Assembly: GCA_012034595.1 (NCBI GenBank)
Contig: JAAUPE010000009.1
Span: 1-64,000, forward strand
Length of the DNA stretch: 64,000 nucleotides
From: Calothrix sp. CSU_2_0
Lineage (GTDB): Bacteria; Cyanobacteriota; Cyanobacteriia; Cyanobacteriales; Nostocaceae
Direction of reading: 5' to 3'
Under the pieces are notes generated by a model. It saw nothing but the letters and a program-made list of their open reading frames with translations, ran no database searches and was not told the origin of the DNA. A program made the translations under genes and the position numbers. Positions 53,254 through 63,900 of the stretch are shown here, in pieces (the first letter of the stretch is position 1; every line of letters begins with the position of its first letter).

Positions 53254-53712
53254 ATGTTGCGAAAAATTTTGTTATCGAACCTTGTTGTAGCTGGTTTAAT
53301 GTTCGTCCCAGGAAGCGCTAACGCAGCAACTCAAAACCCGACAAACTCATCTGTAAATTGGTCTGAGTCTCCAAATTCGACTTTGCTGGTAGCAGAAATT
53401 GATGCCGATGCACTTAACGAAGCAGCTAATGCGATGGAAAAAGCCGCATTGGCAATGACTGCGGCAGAATCAGCAAAAAGTGCAGAACAAATTCAACTGC
53501 ACTTTGCCACAGCTTTATCTTCAATGGAAGAAGCTGCGGATTTATTGGAAAAAGCTGGTGTTCCCGATGGTTCGGCAGCAATGAACCGTGCGATCGCATC
53601 TGTCAGAGCAGCAGTGGATGCAGAATCTGACACTGAAGCAGATAGATTCATGAAAGATGCTGAAAAGGCACTATCTGATGTAATTTCGGCTGTGGAGAAG
53701 GCAGTAAGTTGA
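53254..53712 (+). CDS. Small secreted Ala-rich helical protein
   Basis: A 152-residue protein from the ATG at 53254, chosen because it gives the signal peptide MLRKILLSNLVVAGLMFVPG, cleaved near ANA. The mature part is rich in Ala/Glu and looks like an antiparallel helical bundle (ALNEAANAMEKAALAMTAAE, AASVRAAVDAESDTEADRF-like). An upstream in-frame start at 53140 seems too long. Function unknown. Confidence 0.6.
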   Translation: MLRKILLSNLVVAGLMFVPGSANAATQNPTNSSVNWSESPNSTLLVAEIDADALNEAANAMEKAALAMTAAESAKSAEQIQLHFATALSSMEEAADLLEKAGVPDGSAAMNRAIASVRAAVDAESDTEADRFMKDAEKALSDVISAVEKAVS

Positions 53713-54129
53713 TAAATATAGTAAACCTAGAGACACGATAATATCCGTCTCCAGATGCTAGTATTGCGCGATTGAATTAGCTAATCCATCACCAAGTAAC
53801 AGGGGCAGGTTCTACATCTACCTCTGTTTTTGTTGTATCTACTTTTTCGACAATGTGTCGTCTAACTGCTGCTGGAATGGGTCTAAACTAAAATTAATCC
53901 TAAGTTTTGCTCGAAGGCATTGAAGTTATTGCTTAAGAAATCTAAAATAATACGTTTAAGTCAACGTTATCAAAGTAGGCTTACTAGGTTAACACTTGCC
54001 GAAATCAATTGTTCCCCCAGTAAACTTGATTCTTTATTTGGATTTAATTAATTTTTCCGGATAATTACTTATTAGCAAACTCTTATTAACTATCCACTGT
54101 CTTAATATATAGCTACACATAAAGCTCTT
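53713..54129. other. Intergenic region with a possible gene relic
   Basis: On the minus strand near 53788-53885 a short frame FRPIPAAVRRHIVEKV...EPAPVTW is protein-like but stops on both sides and has no start. It may be a relic. Nothing else is seen. Confidence 0.3.
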
Positions 54130-54618
54130 ATGAAGCCCAGTTCTAAAATTTTAGCAACATCGTTTAATTATCATGGTGACTACCCCTGTCCTGTTTGTCG
54201 TGTGGGCAAAATTTCCCATATGCCAATGATGGAGGCAATGTCTTGTGATTTTTGTCAACAGATTTTTACAGTTAATATCGAGCAACAACAATTAAAAATG
54301 CCTTCGCGTCAACCCCCTTTAGTATGGCGTTGGAGTGGTTTTAATTGGACAGAAGCTCAACTCGAAGGTGTTGAATTTGGTTGGGGTTATATTATTGGGG
54401 CGCTAGCTTTTGTAATTTTACCTACAAGCCTAATTGGTATTATTGCTTATAATTTTCCGCCTTCTCCCCAAGTTCCCCTGAGTTGGGTTCCTTATTTATG
54501 GACAGCTTTAACATTTATTTCTCACTTCACAATTATTTTATGGTTATTTATTGAGGTATACCAAATTCCCATTCGTGCATACTTAAGAGCAATTCGCGAA
54601 CGTTTATTAATTCGGTGA
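54130..54618 (+). CDS. Membrane protein with N-terminal zinc ribbon
   Basis: A 162-residue protein. CPVC (about 20-23) and CDFC (about 37-40) form a zinc-ribbon-like module, followed by a Trp-rich stretch (VWRWSGFNWTEAQLEG) and two membrane helices (about 83-105 and 118-142). No family I can name. The next gene is 134 bases downstream. Confidence 0.6.
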   Translation: MKPSSKILATSFNYHGDYPCPVCRVGKISHMPMMEAMSCDFCQQIFTVNIEQQQLKMPSRQPPLVWRWSGFNWTEAQLEGVEFGWGYIIGALAFVILPTSLIGIIAYNFPPSPQVPLSWVPYLWTALTFISHFTIILWLFIEVYQIPIRAYLRAIRERLLIR

Positions 54619-54751
54619 AAAATTTCCAATTAGTAACAAAATTACTCGACAATATTTGTAATTAGCATACTATTAGAAAAATTTGTCGAATCAGAGCTTC
54701 AGATCGAGAGCTAATCGCTCATAATTAAATTGGTTATAAATAAAACGTCCT

Positions 54752-55528
54752 ATGAGAGAGCTGGAGCGGTATTACAGAGTATTGGAACTTGAGCCTGGAG
54801 CAACTCTAGATGAAGTTAATCAGGCTTACAAAGATTTAGCTTTTGTATGGCATCCAGACCGTATGCCGCAGGATAATCAGCGTCTCAAAGATAAGGCAGT
54901 ATCAAAATTACAGCAAATCAATGAAGCGCGGGATAAATTGCGATCGCATAAAGCCCGTTTGCATGTAACATCATCTAGAACGACCTCGCAATCTGCATCA
55001 AACCCAAGGTCGCAGCAAACAACCACGTCTAAAACTGCGTCGCAAACAACATCCTGGTATAGTTCTCCATACCCATCTTCTCCATACCCACCATCGTCAT
55101 CCCAATCATCGTCATCCCAATCGCGAAAACCTGCCGAACCAAGTTATCAACCACCAAAACCACATCCCGATTTAACTGGGAAAGATTATAGCGGTGCAAA
55201 TTTAACTAATCGCGATTTTTCGGGTAGAAATATGAGTTATGCCAATTTAAAGGGTGCTAACCTCAGCGATACGTTCATGCATAAGGTCAATTTGTATGGT
55301 GCGGATTTGTCTGAGGCTAATTTGTTTCGAGCTAATTTACTTTTGGCTGATTTGCGCGAAGCTAATTTACAGTCTGCAAATTTAATTGGTGCCGATTTAA
55401 GTGGTGCTGACTTGCGTGGTGCTGATTTGCGTGGTGCTAGGGTGATGATTGGCGATCGCGTTCAAGTTAAACTTATTGGTGCTTTGTTAAATGGGGCTAT
55501 TATGCCTGATGGTTCGATTCATGAATAA
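54752..55528 (+). CDS. J-domain protein fused to pentapeptide repeats
   Basis: A 258-residue protein. An N-terminal J domain ([32 protein letters not shown], with HPD) would stimulate an Hsp70. A Ser/Thr/Pro/Gln-rich linker (about 75-135) follows. The C-terminus is a pentapeptide-repeat helix (A(N/D)LxxA units from about 150 to 235). Such fusions are common in cyanobacteria. The target is unknown. Confidence 0.85.
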   Translation: MRELERYYRVLELEPGATLDEVNQAYKDLAFVWHPDRMPQDNQRLKDKAVSKLQQINEARDKLRSHKARLHVTSSRTTSQSASNPRSQQTTTSKTASQTTSWYSSPYPSSPYPPSSSQSSSSQSRKPAEPSYQPPKPHPDLTGKDYSGANLTNRDFSGRNMSYANLKGANLSDTFMHKVNLYGADLSEANLFRANLLLADLREANLQSANLIGADLSGADLRGADLRGARVMIGDRVQVKLIGALLNGAIMPDGSIHE

Positions 55529-56279
55529 TTTTTTTTAAAAACTAAAACCAAACGAATTTCAACATGGGTTAATATCTCCGATTTCTGGGAAGAAGTCGGG
55601 GACACATTTTTATTTTTTATTGATATTTTTGATTTATATTTTTCCTGCAATAATTAATCGACCAATAATGTCTAAGTTAAATAATAAAAACTTACCATAT
55701 TATTTGTCGGGGCAGGGTTTTCCCACTCTTACAATTATTTGGCACATATTTTTTGCTGTTCCCTTATCATTCGTATTATTTGTATCAATCGTGGGAAAGG
55801 ATGGGGGAACCCCACCCCTACGGGAATTGGGGAAAATTTACTTCTTGATGTTTCCTAAAACTATTTCTTAATATTTAAATAATAATATTTTAACCTAGCT
55901 GGTATAAGTTGATAGTGCCTAGTATGACTGGTATTATTTGATTCTCCAATATCTATTCATCCTCAGATGGTTGACATCAGCCTCAAATTAAAATTTGGTT
56001 TAAATATATAATTCGTAACTACGGGTTTTAAGTCTTTTTTATTTGACTTTTGTTTTAAACCATAAATTCATTTATCGGCTCTCGATTTAACCATCTTGAA
56101 TAGTAGTCTGTTAGTATTTTTTTCAGGCAAAGATATTTTTGATATGTTTCACCACTGGGACTTTTGTGAATAATATAAGTTCCAGATTTTGGATTCAACA
56201 TTCAAGTAATTCAGAATTTTTCTGCTGTCGATTTAGTTTTAGTCGTAGTCAATATCATTAAACAACAAGGTAGCAATAA
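55529..56279. other. Gene-free AT-rich stretch
   Basis: About 750 bases. A possible 83-codon frame (55620-55871) crosses repeat-like sequence (GGGGGAACCCCACCCC) and looks like chance. No RNA or regulatory element that I can support except possible promoters for the large gene at 56280. Confidence 0.4.
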
Positions 56280-59200
56280 ATGAGTAATCAACCTCAATTA
56301 AAATTTGCTGGAACTTTAAGCTTGGATGGTGCAGAAATTTCTGATTTTGACCCCAAAACTAAGCGTCTATTTACAACCGGAGAAGTGGCAGGTAAGCCTG
56401 TACTGCAAGTCACTGATATTTCCGATCCTACCAAACCGACTAAAATTGGTAACATCGACCTTGCGAGCTTTGGTAGTGGAATTCAAAGTATTGCTGTGAG
56501 GAAAGGTCAGGGTAGTGAAAATAGTATTGTTGCGATCGCAATTTCTGATACAACTGTAACTGACCCTGGTAAGGTTGTCTTTTTTGACGCTACTGTTGAT
56601 GTTACTAAACCAGTAGAACTTTCCCAAGTGACGGTAGGTGCTTTACCTGATATGCTGACTTTTTCCCCCGATGGGACAAAGGTTTTGGTTGCTAATGAAG
56701 GAGAACCAACAAGTGACTACACAATTGATCCAGAGGGTTCCATTAGCATTATTGATGTTTCTGGAAGTATTGCCGCTTTAGATAATACTAAAGTTACGAC
56801 TGCAACTTTTACAGCTTTTAATGGTCAGGAAGCGCAATTAAGACAGCAAGGAGTGAGAATCTTTGGTCCTAATGCTTCCGCATCTCAAGATTTTGAACCA
56901 GAATATATTACTTTTTCTGGTGATGGGAAAACGGCTTTTGTGACTCTCCAAGAAAATAATGCTTTAGCAAAGGTGGATATTGCCACTGCAACTGTCACCG
57001 CTATTTTACCTTTAGGATTTAAAGACCATAGTTTACCAGGAAATGGAATTGATGCGAGCGATCGCGATAGTATTGTTGGTGATATTAAAACTCATCCTGT
57101 TTTGGGGATGTATCAACCAGATGCGATCGCCTCATATCAAGCTAATGGTAAAACCTATTATGTGACTGCGAATGAAGGTGATTCTCGCGATTACAGTGCT
57201 TTTAGTGAGGAAACACGGGTTGGTAGTATCACACTTGATTCTACTGTTTTCCCTAATGCTACTGACTTGAAAACAAATGCTAATCTCGGTAGTTTGCGAA
57301 CCACCAATGCCCTGGGAGATACTGATGGGGATGGAGATTTTGATAAAATTTATACTTTTGGTGGTCGTTCTTTCTCTATCTGGGATGATACGGGTAAATT
57401 AGTATTCGATAGTGGTGACCAGTTAGAACAAATTACCAAGACTCAAACACCAACATTGTTTAATGCTAACGATGGTAAAGCTACTGATGTTGATACTCGT
57501 TCTGATGATAAGGGACCAGAACCAGAATCGGTAGTTGTTGGTTATGTCAGTGGTAAACCCTACGGATTTATTGGTTTAGAGCGTGCTGGTGGTGGTGTGA
57601 TGGTTTATGACCTCAGCAACCCGACTAAACCTGAGTTTGTCCAGTATATTCGCACTGAAACTGATATTAGTCCGGAGGGATTAAAGTTTATTTCTGCTGC
57701 TGATAGTCCCAATGGCAAACCATTACTAGCAGTTTCTAATGAAGTTAGTAAAACTGCAACCTTATACGAAATTGAAGCTCCCAATTTTACCTTACAATTG
57801 CTCCATGCTGCCGACCAAGAAGCAGGTGTTCCGGCATTGGATAACGCACCTCGTTTCAGTGCGGTTTTAAATGCGCTGAAGAACCAGGATGCTAATAACG
57901 ACGGCAAAGTTGACTATACCAACACCATTTCCTTATCTTCCGGGGATGCATATATTCCCGGTTTGTTCTTAGATGCAGCAAAAGACCCTTCCCTAGCTCC
58001 ATTATTGGGTAAAGAAGGACAAGGACGTGCTGATATTATCATTCAAAATGAACTGGGTTTTCAAGCGATCGCATTCGGAAATCACGAGTTTGATTTGGGT
58101 ACGGGTGTAGTTAAATCTGTACTTGCTGTTGATGGTGCTTATCCTGGGGCAAAATTCCCCTATTTAAGTTCAAATTTAAATTTTGCTCCCGATGCAAATT
58201 TAGCAGGTTTAGTGACTGCTGATGGTCAAGAAGCTAGTACTATCCCCAATAAAATTGCCAAAAGTACGGTTGTAACGGTTAACGGTGAAAAAATAGGTGT
58301 GGTTGGTGCGACTACTCCCACCCTCAGAAGTATTTCTTCCCCTGGTAGTGTGGGTGTTTTACCAAGCAACCCTACTGATATAGCTGCCCTTGCTGCGGAA
58401 ATTCAGAAGTCAGTCGATGCATTGAAAGCTCAAGGGATTAATAAAATTGTCCTGCTTGCTCACATGCAACAAATTGCGATCGAGCAACAATTGGCTGGTT
58501 TGTTGAAGGATGTAGACATTATTATGGCAGGTGGGTCGAATACTCGCTTGGTGGATGCTACAGACCGTTTACGTGCAGGAGATAGCAAACAGGGTGATTA
58601 CCCGATTCTTACCAAGTCTGCCACTGGTGAGGATATGGTGATTATTAACACCGATGGTAACTATAAGTATGTTGGTCGTTTGGTGGTGGATTTTGATGCT
58701 CAGGGTAAGATTGTTCCTGCCAGTATCAACCCCAATGTCAGTGGCGCTTATGCGACTGATGACCAAGGTGTGGCAGCGCTCAATGCTCAAAATTTAGTTG
58801 ACCCGGAAATTAAAGCGATTACCGATGCATTACGTCAGGTAATTGTTAAGCAAGATGGAAATTTTTTGGGTACAACTACAGAATTTCTCAATGGTGTTCG
58901 TTCGGATGTGCGTACCCAAGAAACTAATTTGGGGAATTTAACAGCAGATGCCAATCTGGACTATGGGAAGCGACTTGACCCGACTGTTGTTGTTTCGATT
59001 AAAAATGGTGGGGGAGTTCGTAATAGTATTGGTCGTATCTTTACACCTACTGGTGCAACTGAAACTGTAAAACTTCCCCCGGAAGGAAATCCTTTGTCGG
59101 GAAAACCGGAGGGTGGTATTTCTCAACCGGATTTACAAAATGCTCTCTCTTTTAATAATGCATTGACTTTGGTGACTGTGACAGCAGACCAATTAAAGCA

Positions 59201-60710
59201 GGTTTTGGAACATGGGGTTGCTGCAACCGCAACAGGTGCAACCCCAGGACAGTTTCCGCAAATTGGTGGTGTTTCTTTCAGCTTTGACCCTACTAAACCA
59301 GCAGGACAACGGATTCAAAATGCCACAATTTTGAATGATGATGGAACTTTCAGGGATGTTTTGGTTAAGGATGGTCAGGTACAAGGCAATAAAAATCGGG
59401 GAATTAGAATTGTCACCTTGGGTTTTTTAGCAGATGGTGGTGATAGTTATCCTTTGGGTGGTTTTATCGCTGCGAATCCCACGTTTGCAAATCGTGTTGA
59501 TTTAATTGGGGAAACAGACAAAGATTTAAATTTGAACGGGAAAATCGATGCACCTGTTGATGCGAAAAAGTTTGACTTAGGAAAAGCGAATTTTGCGGTT
59601 TCTGGTACGGAACAGGATGCATTTGCAGAATATTTGGCGGCAAATTTTGCTAATTCTCCATTTAATAGTAAGGATACAGCACCAGCATTGGATACCCGCA
59701 TTCAACGTTTGGATGCTCGTAATGATGGGGTGTTTGCAAAAACAACTATTGAGTCAGCAACTCCGGGAATTGTGGGGATTAAGGGAGGTTCGGGAGTCAA
59801 TCAGTTGCGGTTTAGTGTTAATCAGAGTAACTCTAGTGCTACGGTAAATGAGTTAGTTGTATTTGAATCGGATGGTTCAGCAAAACCTGATTTAAAACAA
59901 CTTTTATCGAGTGGTAAGGCAAAGGTTATTTCTGCGGCTGTGGGTAATAAACCAACTGGTTTTAATCCCGATTTAGAATCGCGAACTTTAGGTTTTGCTC
60001 CGGGAAGTAAATTAGGTTTTGCTTTAATTAAGGATGGAACTGCCGATGATATTCAAGCTGGGAAGAATAAAGAGATTATTTTTTCGACTACGAATAATTT
60101 TGTGAGTAATGTCTCAGCAAATGGCTTTAATTTAGCAATTGATGGATTTAATGTTAAAGCCGAGTCGGTAAATGAAGTTCGTCCATTAGGAACTAATTTA
60201 CAAAACAAGAATGACGGTGAATTAATCGATTTACGGGATATCTCTGGCACAGTGGAAGCGACTTTCTCGATGTATCGGGAAGCTGCATTTAATAACCAGG
60301 TTTATTTTTACAAACTTGATAACGCTGATGGTTTAGTTGGTGGAATTAATCCCGGTACTGGCAGTAATTATTTGAATTCTGCATTAGGAAATCTAGTTAC
60401 AGGTGCAGATGGGAAAGCTGTGAAATTAGAAGTTGCAAATCAGGGTACAGCGACAATTAAAGCCACAGTAAATGCAGGTTCAATTATTGCTCCTTTGATT
60501 GTTATCAATGGCACTCTTGAACAACTTCAAGATACAAATCCCAATAATAATCCTGTGGTTTACTTCCCATTCTTGGGTGCGAATCCCAACCAGGTAGACC
60601 ACATGCGTTTATTGGGTGATAACACCTTTGGTTTTGAAGATTTACCTGGTGGTGGAGATAAGGATTATAACGACATCATTGTTAAGGTCAATTTAGCTCC
60701 CGTTGTTTAA
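56280..60710 (+). CDS. Large secreted choice-of-anchor I / 5'-nucleotidase / DUF4114 protein
   Basis: The protein has 1476 residues. About 1-500 is a beta-propeller of the choice-of-anchor-I/esterase-like type (TFSPDGTKVLVANEGEP, ANEGDSRDY). About 505-1160 is a metallophosphatase/5'-nucleotidase pair: LLHAADQEAG, SGDAYIPG, GNHEFDLG and the C-domain LGNLTADANLDYG, IKNGGGVRN. A C-terminal DUF4114 domain ends NTFGFEDLPGGGDKDYND. There is no N-terminal signal peptide, so export by a type I-like route is likely. It may release phosphate from nucleotides outside the cell. Confidence 0.82.
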   Translation: MSNQPQLKFAGTLSLDGAEISDFDPKTKRLFTTGEVAGKPVLQVTDISDPTKPTKIGNIDLASFGSGIQSIAVRKGQGSENSIVAIAISDTTVTDPGKVVFFDATVDVTKPVELSQVTVGALPDMLTFSPDGTKVLVANEGEPTSDYTIDPEGSISIIDVSGSIAALDNTKVTTATFTAFNGQEAQLRQQGVRIFGPNASASQDFEPEYITFSGDGKTAFVTLQENNALAKVDIATATVTAILPLGFKDHSLPGNGIDASDRDSIVGDIKTHPVLGMYQPDAIASYQANGKTYYVTANEGDSRDYSAFSEETRVGSITLDSTVFPNATDLKTNANLGSLRTTNALGDTDGDGDFDKIYTFGGRSFSIWDDTGKLVFDSGDQLEQITKTQTPTLFNANDGKATDVDTRSDDKGPEPESVVVGYVSGKPYGFIGLERAGGGVMVYDLSNPTKPEFVQYIRTETDISPEGLKFISAADSPNGKPLLAVSNEVSKTATLYEIEAPNFTLQLLHAADQEAGVPALDNAPRFSAVLNALKNQDANNDGKVDYTNTISLSSGDAYIPGLFLDAAKDPSLAPLLGKEGQGRADIIIQNELGFQAIAFGNHEFDLGTGVVKSVLAVDGAYPGAKFPYLSSNLNFAPDANLAGLVTADGQEASTIPNKIAKSTVVTVNGEKIGVVGATTPTLRSISSPGSVGVLPSNPTDIAALAAEIQKSVDALKAQGINKIVLLAHMQQIAIEQQLAGLLKDVDIIMAGGSNTRLVDATDRLRAGDSKQGDYPILTKSATGEDMVIINTDGNYKYVGRLVVDFDAQGKIVPASINPNVSGAYATDDQGVAALNAQNLVDPEIKAITDALRQVIVKQDGNFLGTTTEFLNGVRSDVRTQETNLGNLTADANLDYGKRLDPTVVVSIKNGGGVRNSIGRIFTPTGATETVKLPPEGNPLSGKPEGGISQPDLQNALSFNNALTLVTVTADQLKQVLEHGVAATATGATPGQFPQIGGVSFSFDPTKPAGQRIQNATILNDDGTFRDVLVKDGQVQGNKNRGIRIVTLGFLADGGDSYPLGGFIAANPTFANRVDLIGETDKDLNLNGKIDAPVDAKKFDLGKANFAVSGTEQDAFAEYLAANFANSPFNSKDTAPALDTRIQRLDARNDGVFAKTTIESATPGIVGIKGGSGVNQLRFSVNQSNSSATVNELVVFESDGSAKPDLKQLLSSGKAKVISAAVGNKPTGFNPDLESRTLGFAPGSKLGFALIKDGTADDIQAGKNKEIIFSTTNNFVSNVSANGFNLAIDGFNVKAESVNEVRPLGTNLQNKNDGELIDLRDISGTVEATFSMYREAAFNNQVYFYKLDNADGLVGGINPGTGSNYLNSALGNLVTGADGKAVKLEVANQGTATIKATVNAGSIIAPLIVINGTLEQLQDTNPNNNPVVYFPFLGANPNQVDHMRLLGDNTFGFEDLPGGGDKDYNDIIVKVNLAPVV

Positions 60711-60733
60711 TTAACACACCTACGAAAAATAAT

Positions 60734-60762
60734 GTAGAGACGTAGCACTGCTACGTCTCTAC
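60734..60762. repeat. 29-bp perfect hairpin, terminator-like
   Basis: GTAGAGACGTAGCA and TGCTACGTCTCTAC flank a single C. It lies 24 bases after the stop of the 1476-residue gene and could end its transcript, although no T-run follows. Similar GTAGAGACG repeats are common in Nostoc-type genomes. A second repeat CCCTACGTCTTCCCGAAGGGTAGG is at 60831-60854. Confidence 0.6.
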
Positions 60763-60951
60763 AAAGGTTTTAGGGAAAGAAAAATTAAATTCGGTCGATG
60801 TTTTTGAATTTAGTTTTTAAACGCATAGACCCTACGTCTTCCCGAAGGGTAGGAACGCTGAGGTAAACGCAAAGTTACGCGGAGTATTGATTGAGATAAT
60901 TGTGTGCTAAGTCGAAAATTTAATTATTCCCAAAAATAGGAAGTGAGAATT

Positions 60952-63900
60952 ATGCCTGTTCCCAATTCTGGTGATATCATTTTCAATGAATATGCATCTG
61001 ATAATGATGCCAATGGTAACGATTTTGTTGAACTTTTGACCATCGCAGACAATCTTGATTTACGCGGTTTAAGAATTTCCGATAATGAATTAATTGGGGG
61101 AGTTCTCAACAACAATGAGTCAGTATTCGTATTTGGTAACGATGCATTTTTGAATAATGTCCCCAAAGGAACTACGATCGCAATTTGGACTGCTGCGACG
61201 GGAATCACCCCAGATACCACCACCAATCCCGCAAGTAACGACTGGAAGATGGTTTTAGCTCCGGGAACGGGGATTACTGCTAGTGTTGATGGTTTGGGTG
61301 GTAATTTAAATACGGGTTTGTCTACGGGTGGAGAAGCACTTTATCTTTATTCCCCTGGTGCGGATGGAAATAGTGGGGGAACTGATAATGTGTATTTGGA
61401 TTTCCTATCCTTTGAAGCTGATGGTGGAGATGCTCCAACTGGGTTTACTGATATAAATTTAGCCAGTCTCGCTGATAATGCTTACTATACTGGAAATACT
61501 GCCACTGGGAAAAATACAGCTAGTAATTGGGTGAAATACGACTTTCCCCCAGCAAATACTAATAATCCCACTCCGGGAGATGGGAACCCAAATCAAGATT
61601 TGAGTGGATTACGTACGATCGCAGCAATTGGAATTGCGATCGCTCAATCGAATGGTAGTACGAATGTTGCTGAAGGTGGTGTGACTGATAGTTATACGCT
61701 GGTATTGAATAGTCAACCAACCGCAGATGTTACTGTTACTATTAATCCCGATTCCCAAGCGACGACAAATCCCACAACCCTAATTTTTACTACCGCTAAT
61801 TGGAATCAACCACAAACGGTCACGGTTACTGCTGTGGATGATACGGTTGTTGAGGGTAATCATTCAAGTAGTATTAGCCACACAGTAAGTAGCACAGATA
61901 GTAATTACAATGGAATTGCGATCGCTGGTGTGAATGTCAATATTTCCGATAATGATATTGCACCAGCTTCCCGGATTCGTGATATCCAAGGTACTGCACA
62001 TCGTTCTCCTTTGGTGGGTCAAACTGTCAATAATGTTCAAGGTGTTGTCACCGCAGTTGCTGCTAGGGGTTTTTATCTGCAAGACCCCAATCCGGATAGT
62101 AATGATGGGACATCGGAGGGGATTTTTGTTTTTACTAGTTCTGCACCTTCTGTAACTGTAGGACAATCGGTGGAGGTAACGGGAAGGGTAGATGAGTTTC
62201 GTCCGGGAAATAATGCTGGTAATTTGACGACGACTCAAATTAATGCCAGTGTTTCTGGTGCTGTGGTGACTCCATTAGCAAGTTCTTTGGGAACTATTAC
62301 TCCAATTGTGATTGGTACGGGTGGTCGAGTTCCCCCAAATGCAGTTATTCAAAATGATTTCACAACAACCAATCGGGGAAATGTGGAAACGGGTGGAGAT
62401 TTCGATCCAACAACGGAAGGGATTGACTTCTTTGAAAGTTTGGAAGGGATGGTTGTCCAAATTAATAACCCCGTTACGATTAGTCCCACCAATAATTTTG
62501 GGGAAATTTGGGTACTTGCCGATAATGGTGCAAATGCAACTGGAAGAACTGCGAGGGGAGGAAGTTTAATTTCCCCAACCGACTTTAATCCCGAACGCAT
62601 TCAAATCGACGATACTTTGTTTACTTCGGGAACTTCACCCTTGGTAAATGTTGGTGCAACCTTGAATCCAATTTCTGGTGTGGTTGATTATAACTTCAAC
62701 AATTACGAAGTTTTACCAACCTCCCTGACTATTAATTCCCCCAGTTCCCTAAATAAAGAAACAACAAACCTTGCTGGAGATAGGGATAACCTAACTATTG
62801 CGACCTTTAACGTCGAAAATTTAGACCCAGGTGACGGTGATACCCAATTCAATAATATTGCTAACCGCATTCTCAACAACCTCAAAGCACCCGATATTAT
62901 ATCCCTCGAAGAAATTCAGGATAACAACGGTGCAACCAACGATACTGTAGTTGATGCAAACCAAACCTACCAAAAGCTAATTGATGCCATTAAAACTGCT
63001 GGAGGTCCAACTTACCAATATCGTCAAATCAACCCCGTAGATGACCAAGATGGGGGTCAACCTGGGGGAAATATCCGTGTGGGTTTCCTATTTAATCCTG
63101 CAAGGGTAAATTTCGTCGATCGCACTGGTGGAGGTTCGACAATCAACACCACAATTACCAATACTAGTGGGAAACCGGAACTTTCCGCTAATCCTGGTCG
63201 GATTGACCCCACTAATTCAGCATTTAGTAGTAGTCGCAAACCTGTGGTGGGTGAATTTATCTTCAAAGGAGAAACTGTATTTGCGATCGCGAATCATTTT
63301 AACTCAAAAGGTGGTGACCAATCTTTATTCGGTCCCAATCAACCCCCCACATTGAGCAGCGAAGCCCAACGTCTCCAACAAGCGCAAATTGTTAATGATT
63401 TCGTCGATAGCATTTTGAATGTGAATCCTAATGCTAACGTCATAGTCTTGGGAGATTTGAACGACTTTGAGTTTTCCGAACCGTTGAATGTGTTGAAGGG
63501 TATACCAGGAGGAACGGGAACCCCTGTTTTAAATAATCTCTTGGATACTATTCCGGCAACGGAACGTTATACCTACAACTTCCAAGGTAACGCTCAAGTT
63601 CTCGACCACATCTTAGTTAGCAATAATCTCTCCAACAAATTAAATGGTTACGATATCGTCCATATTAATTCCGAATTTGCTGACCAAGATAGTGACCATG
63701 ACCCCAGTGTCGCTCAGTTTAATTTTGCACCCCAACCCAAAGTCACTAATTACAACTTCAATAATTTACCCAAATTAGGAACAACCTCCACTGGTCAAGA
63801 TATTTTCTTGGGTGGCTTTTCTGGTTTATATTTCCAAGGAATCGCGGCAAACGGTAATCTTAAATTTGTCACCCACACCGATAGGGGACCAAATGGAGAA

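Noticed and set aside
55620-55871. 83-codon hydrophobic frame
   Set aside because: AT-rich sequence readily gives hydrophobic codons. It runs through a GGGGGAACCCCACCCC repeat and has no supporting context.
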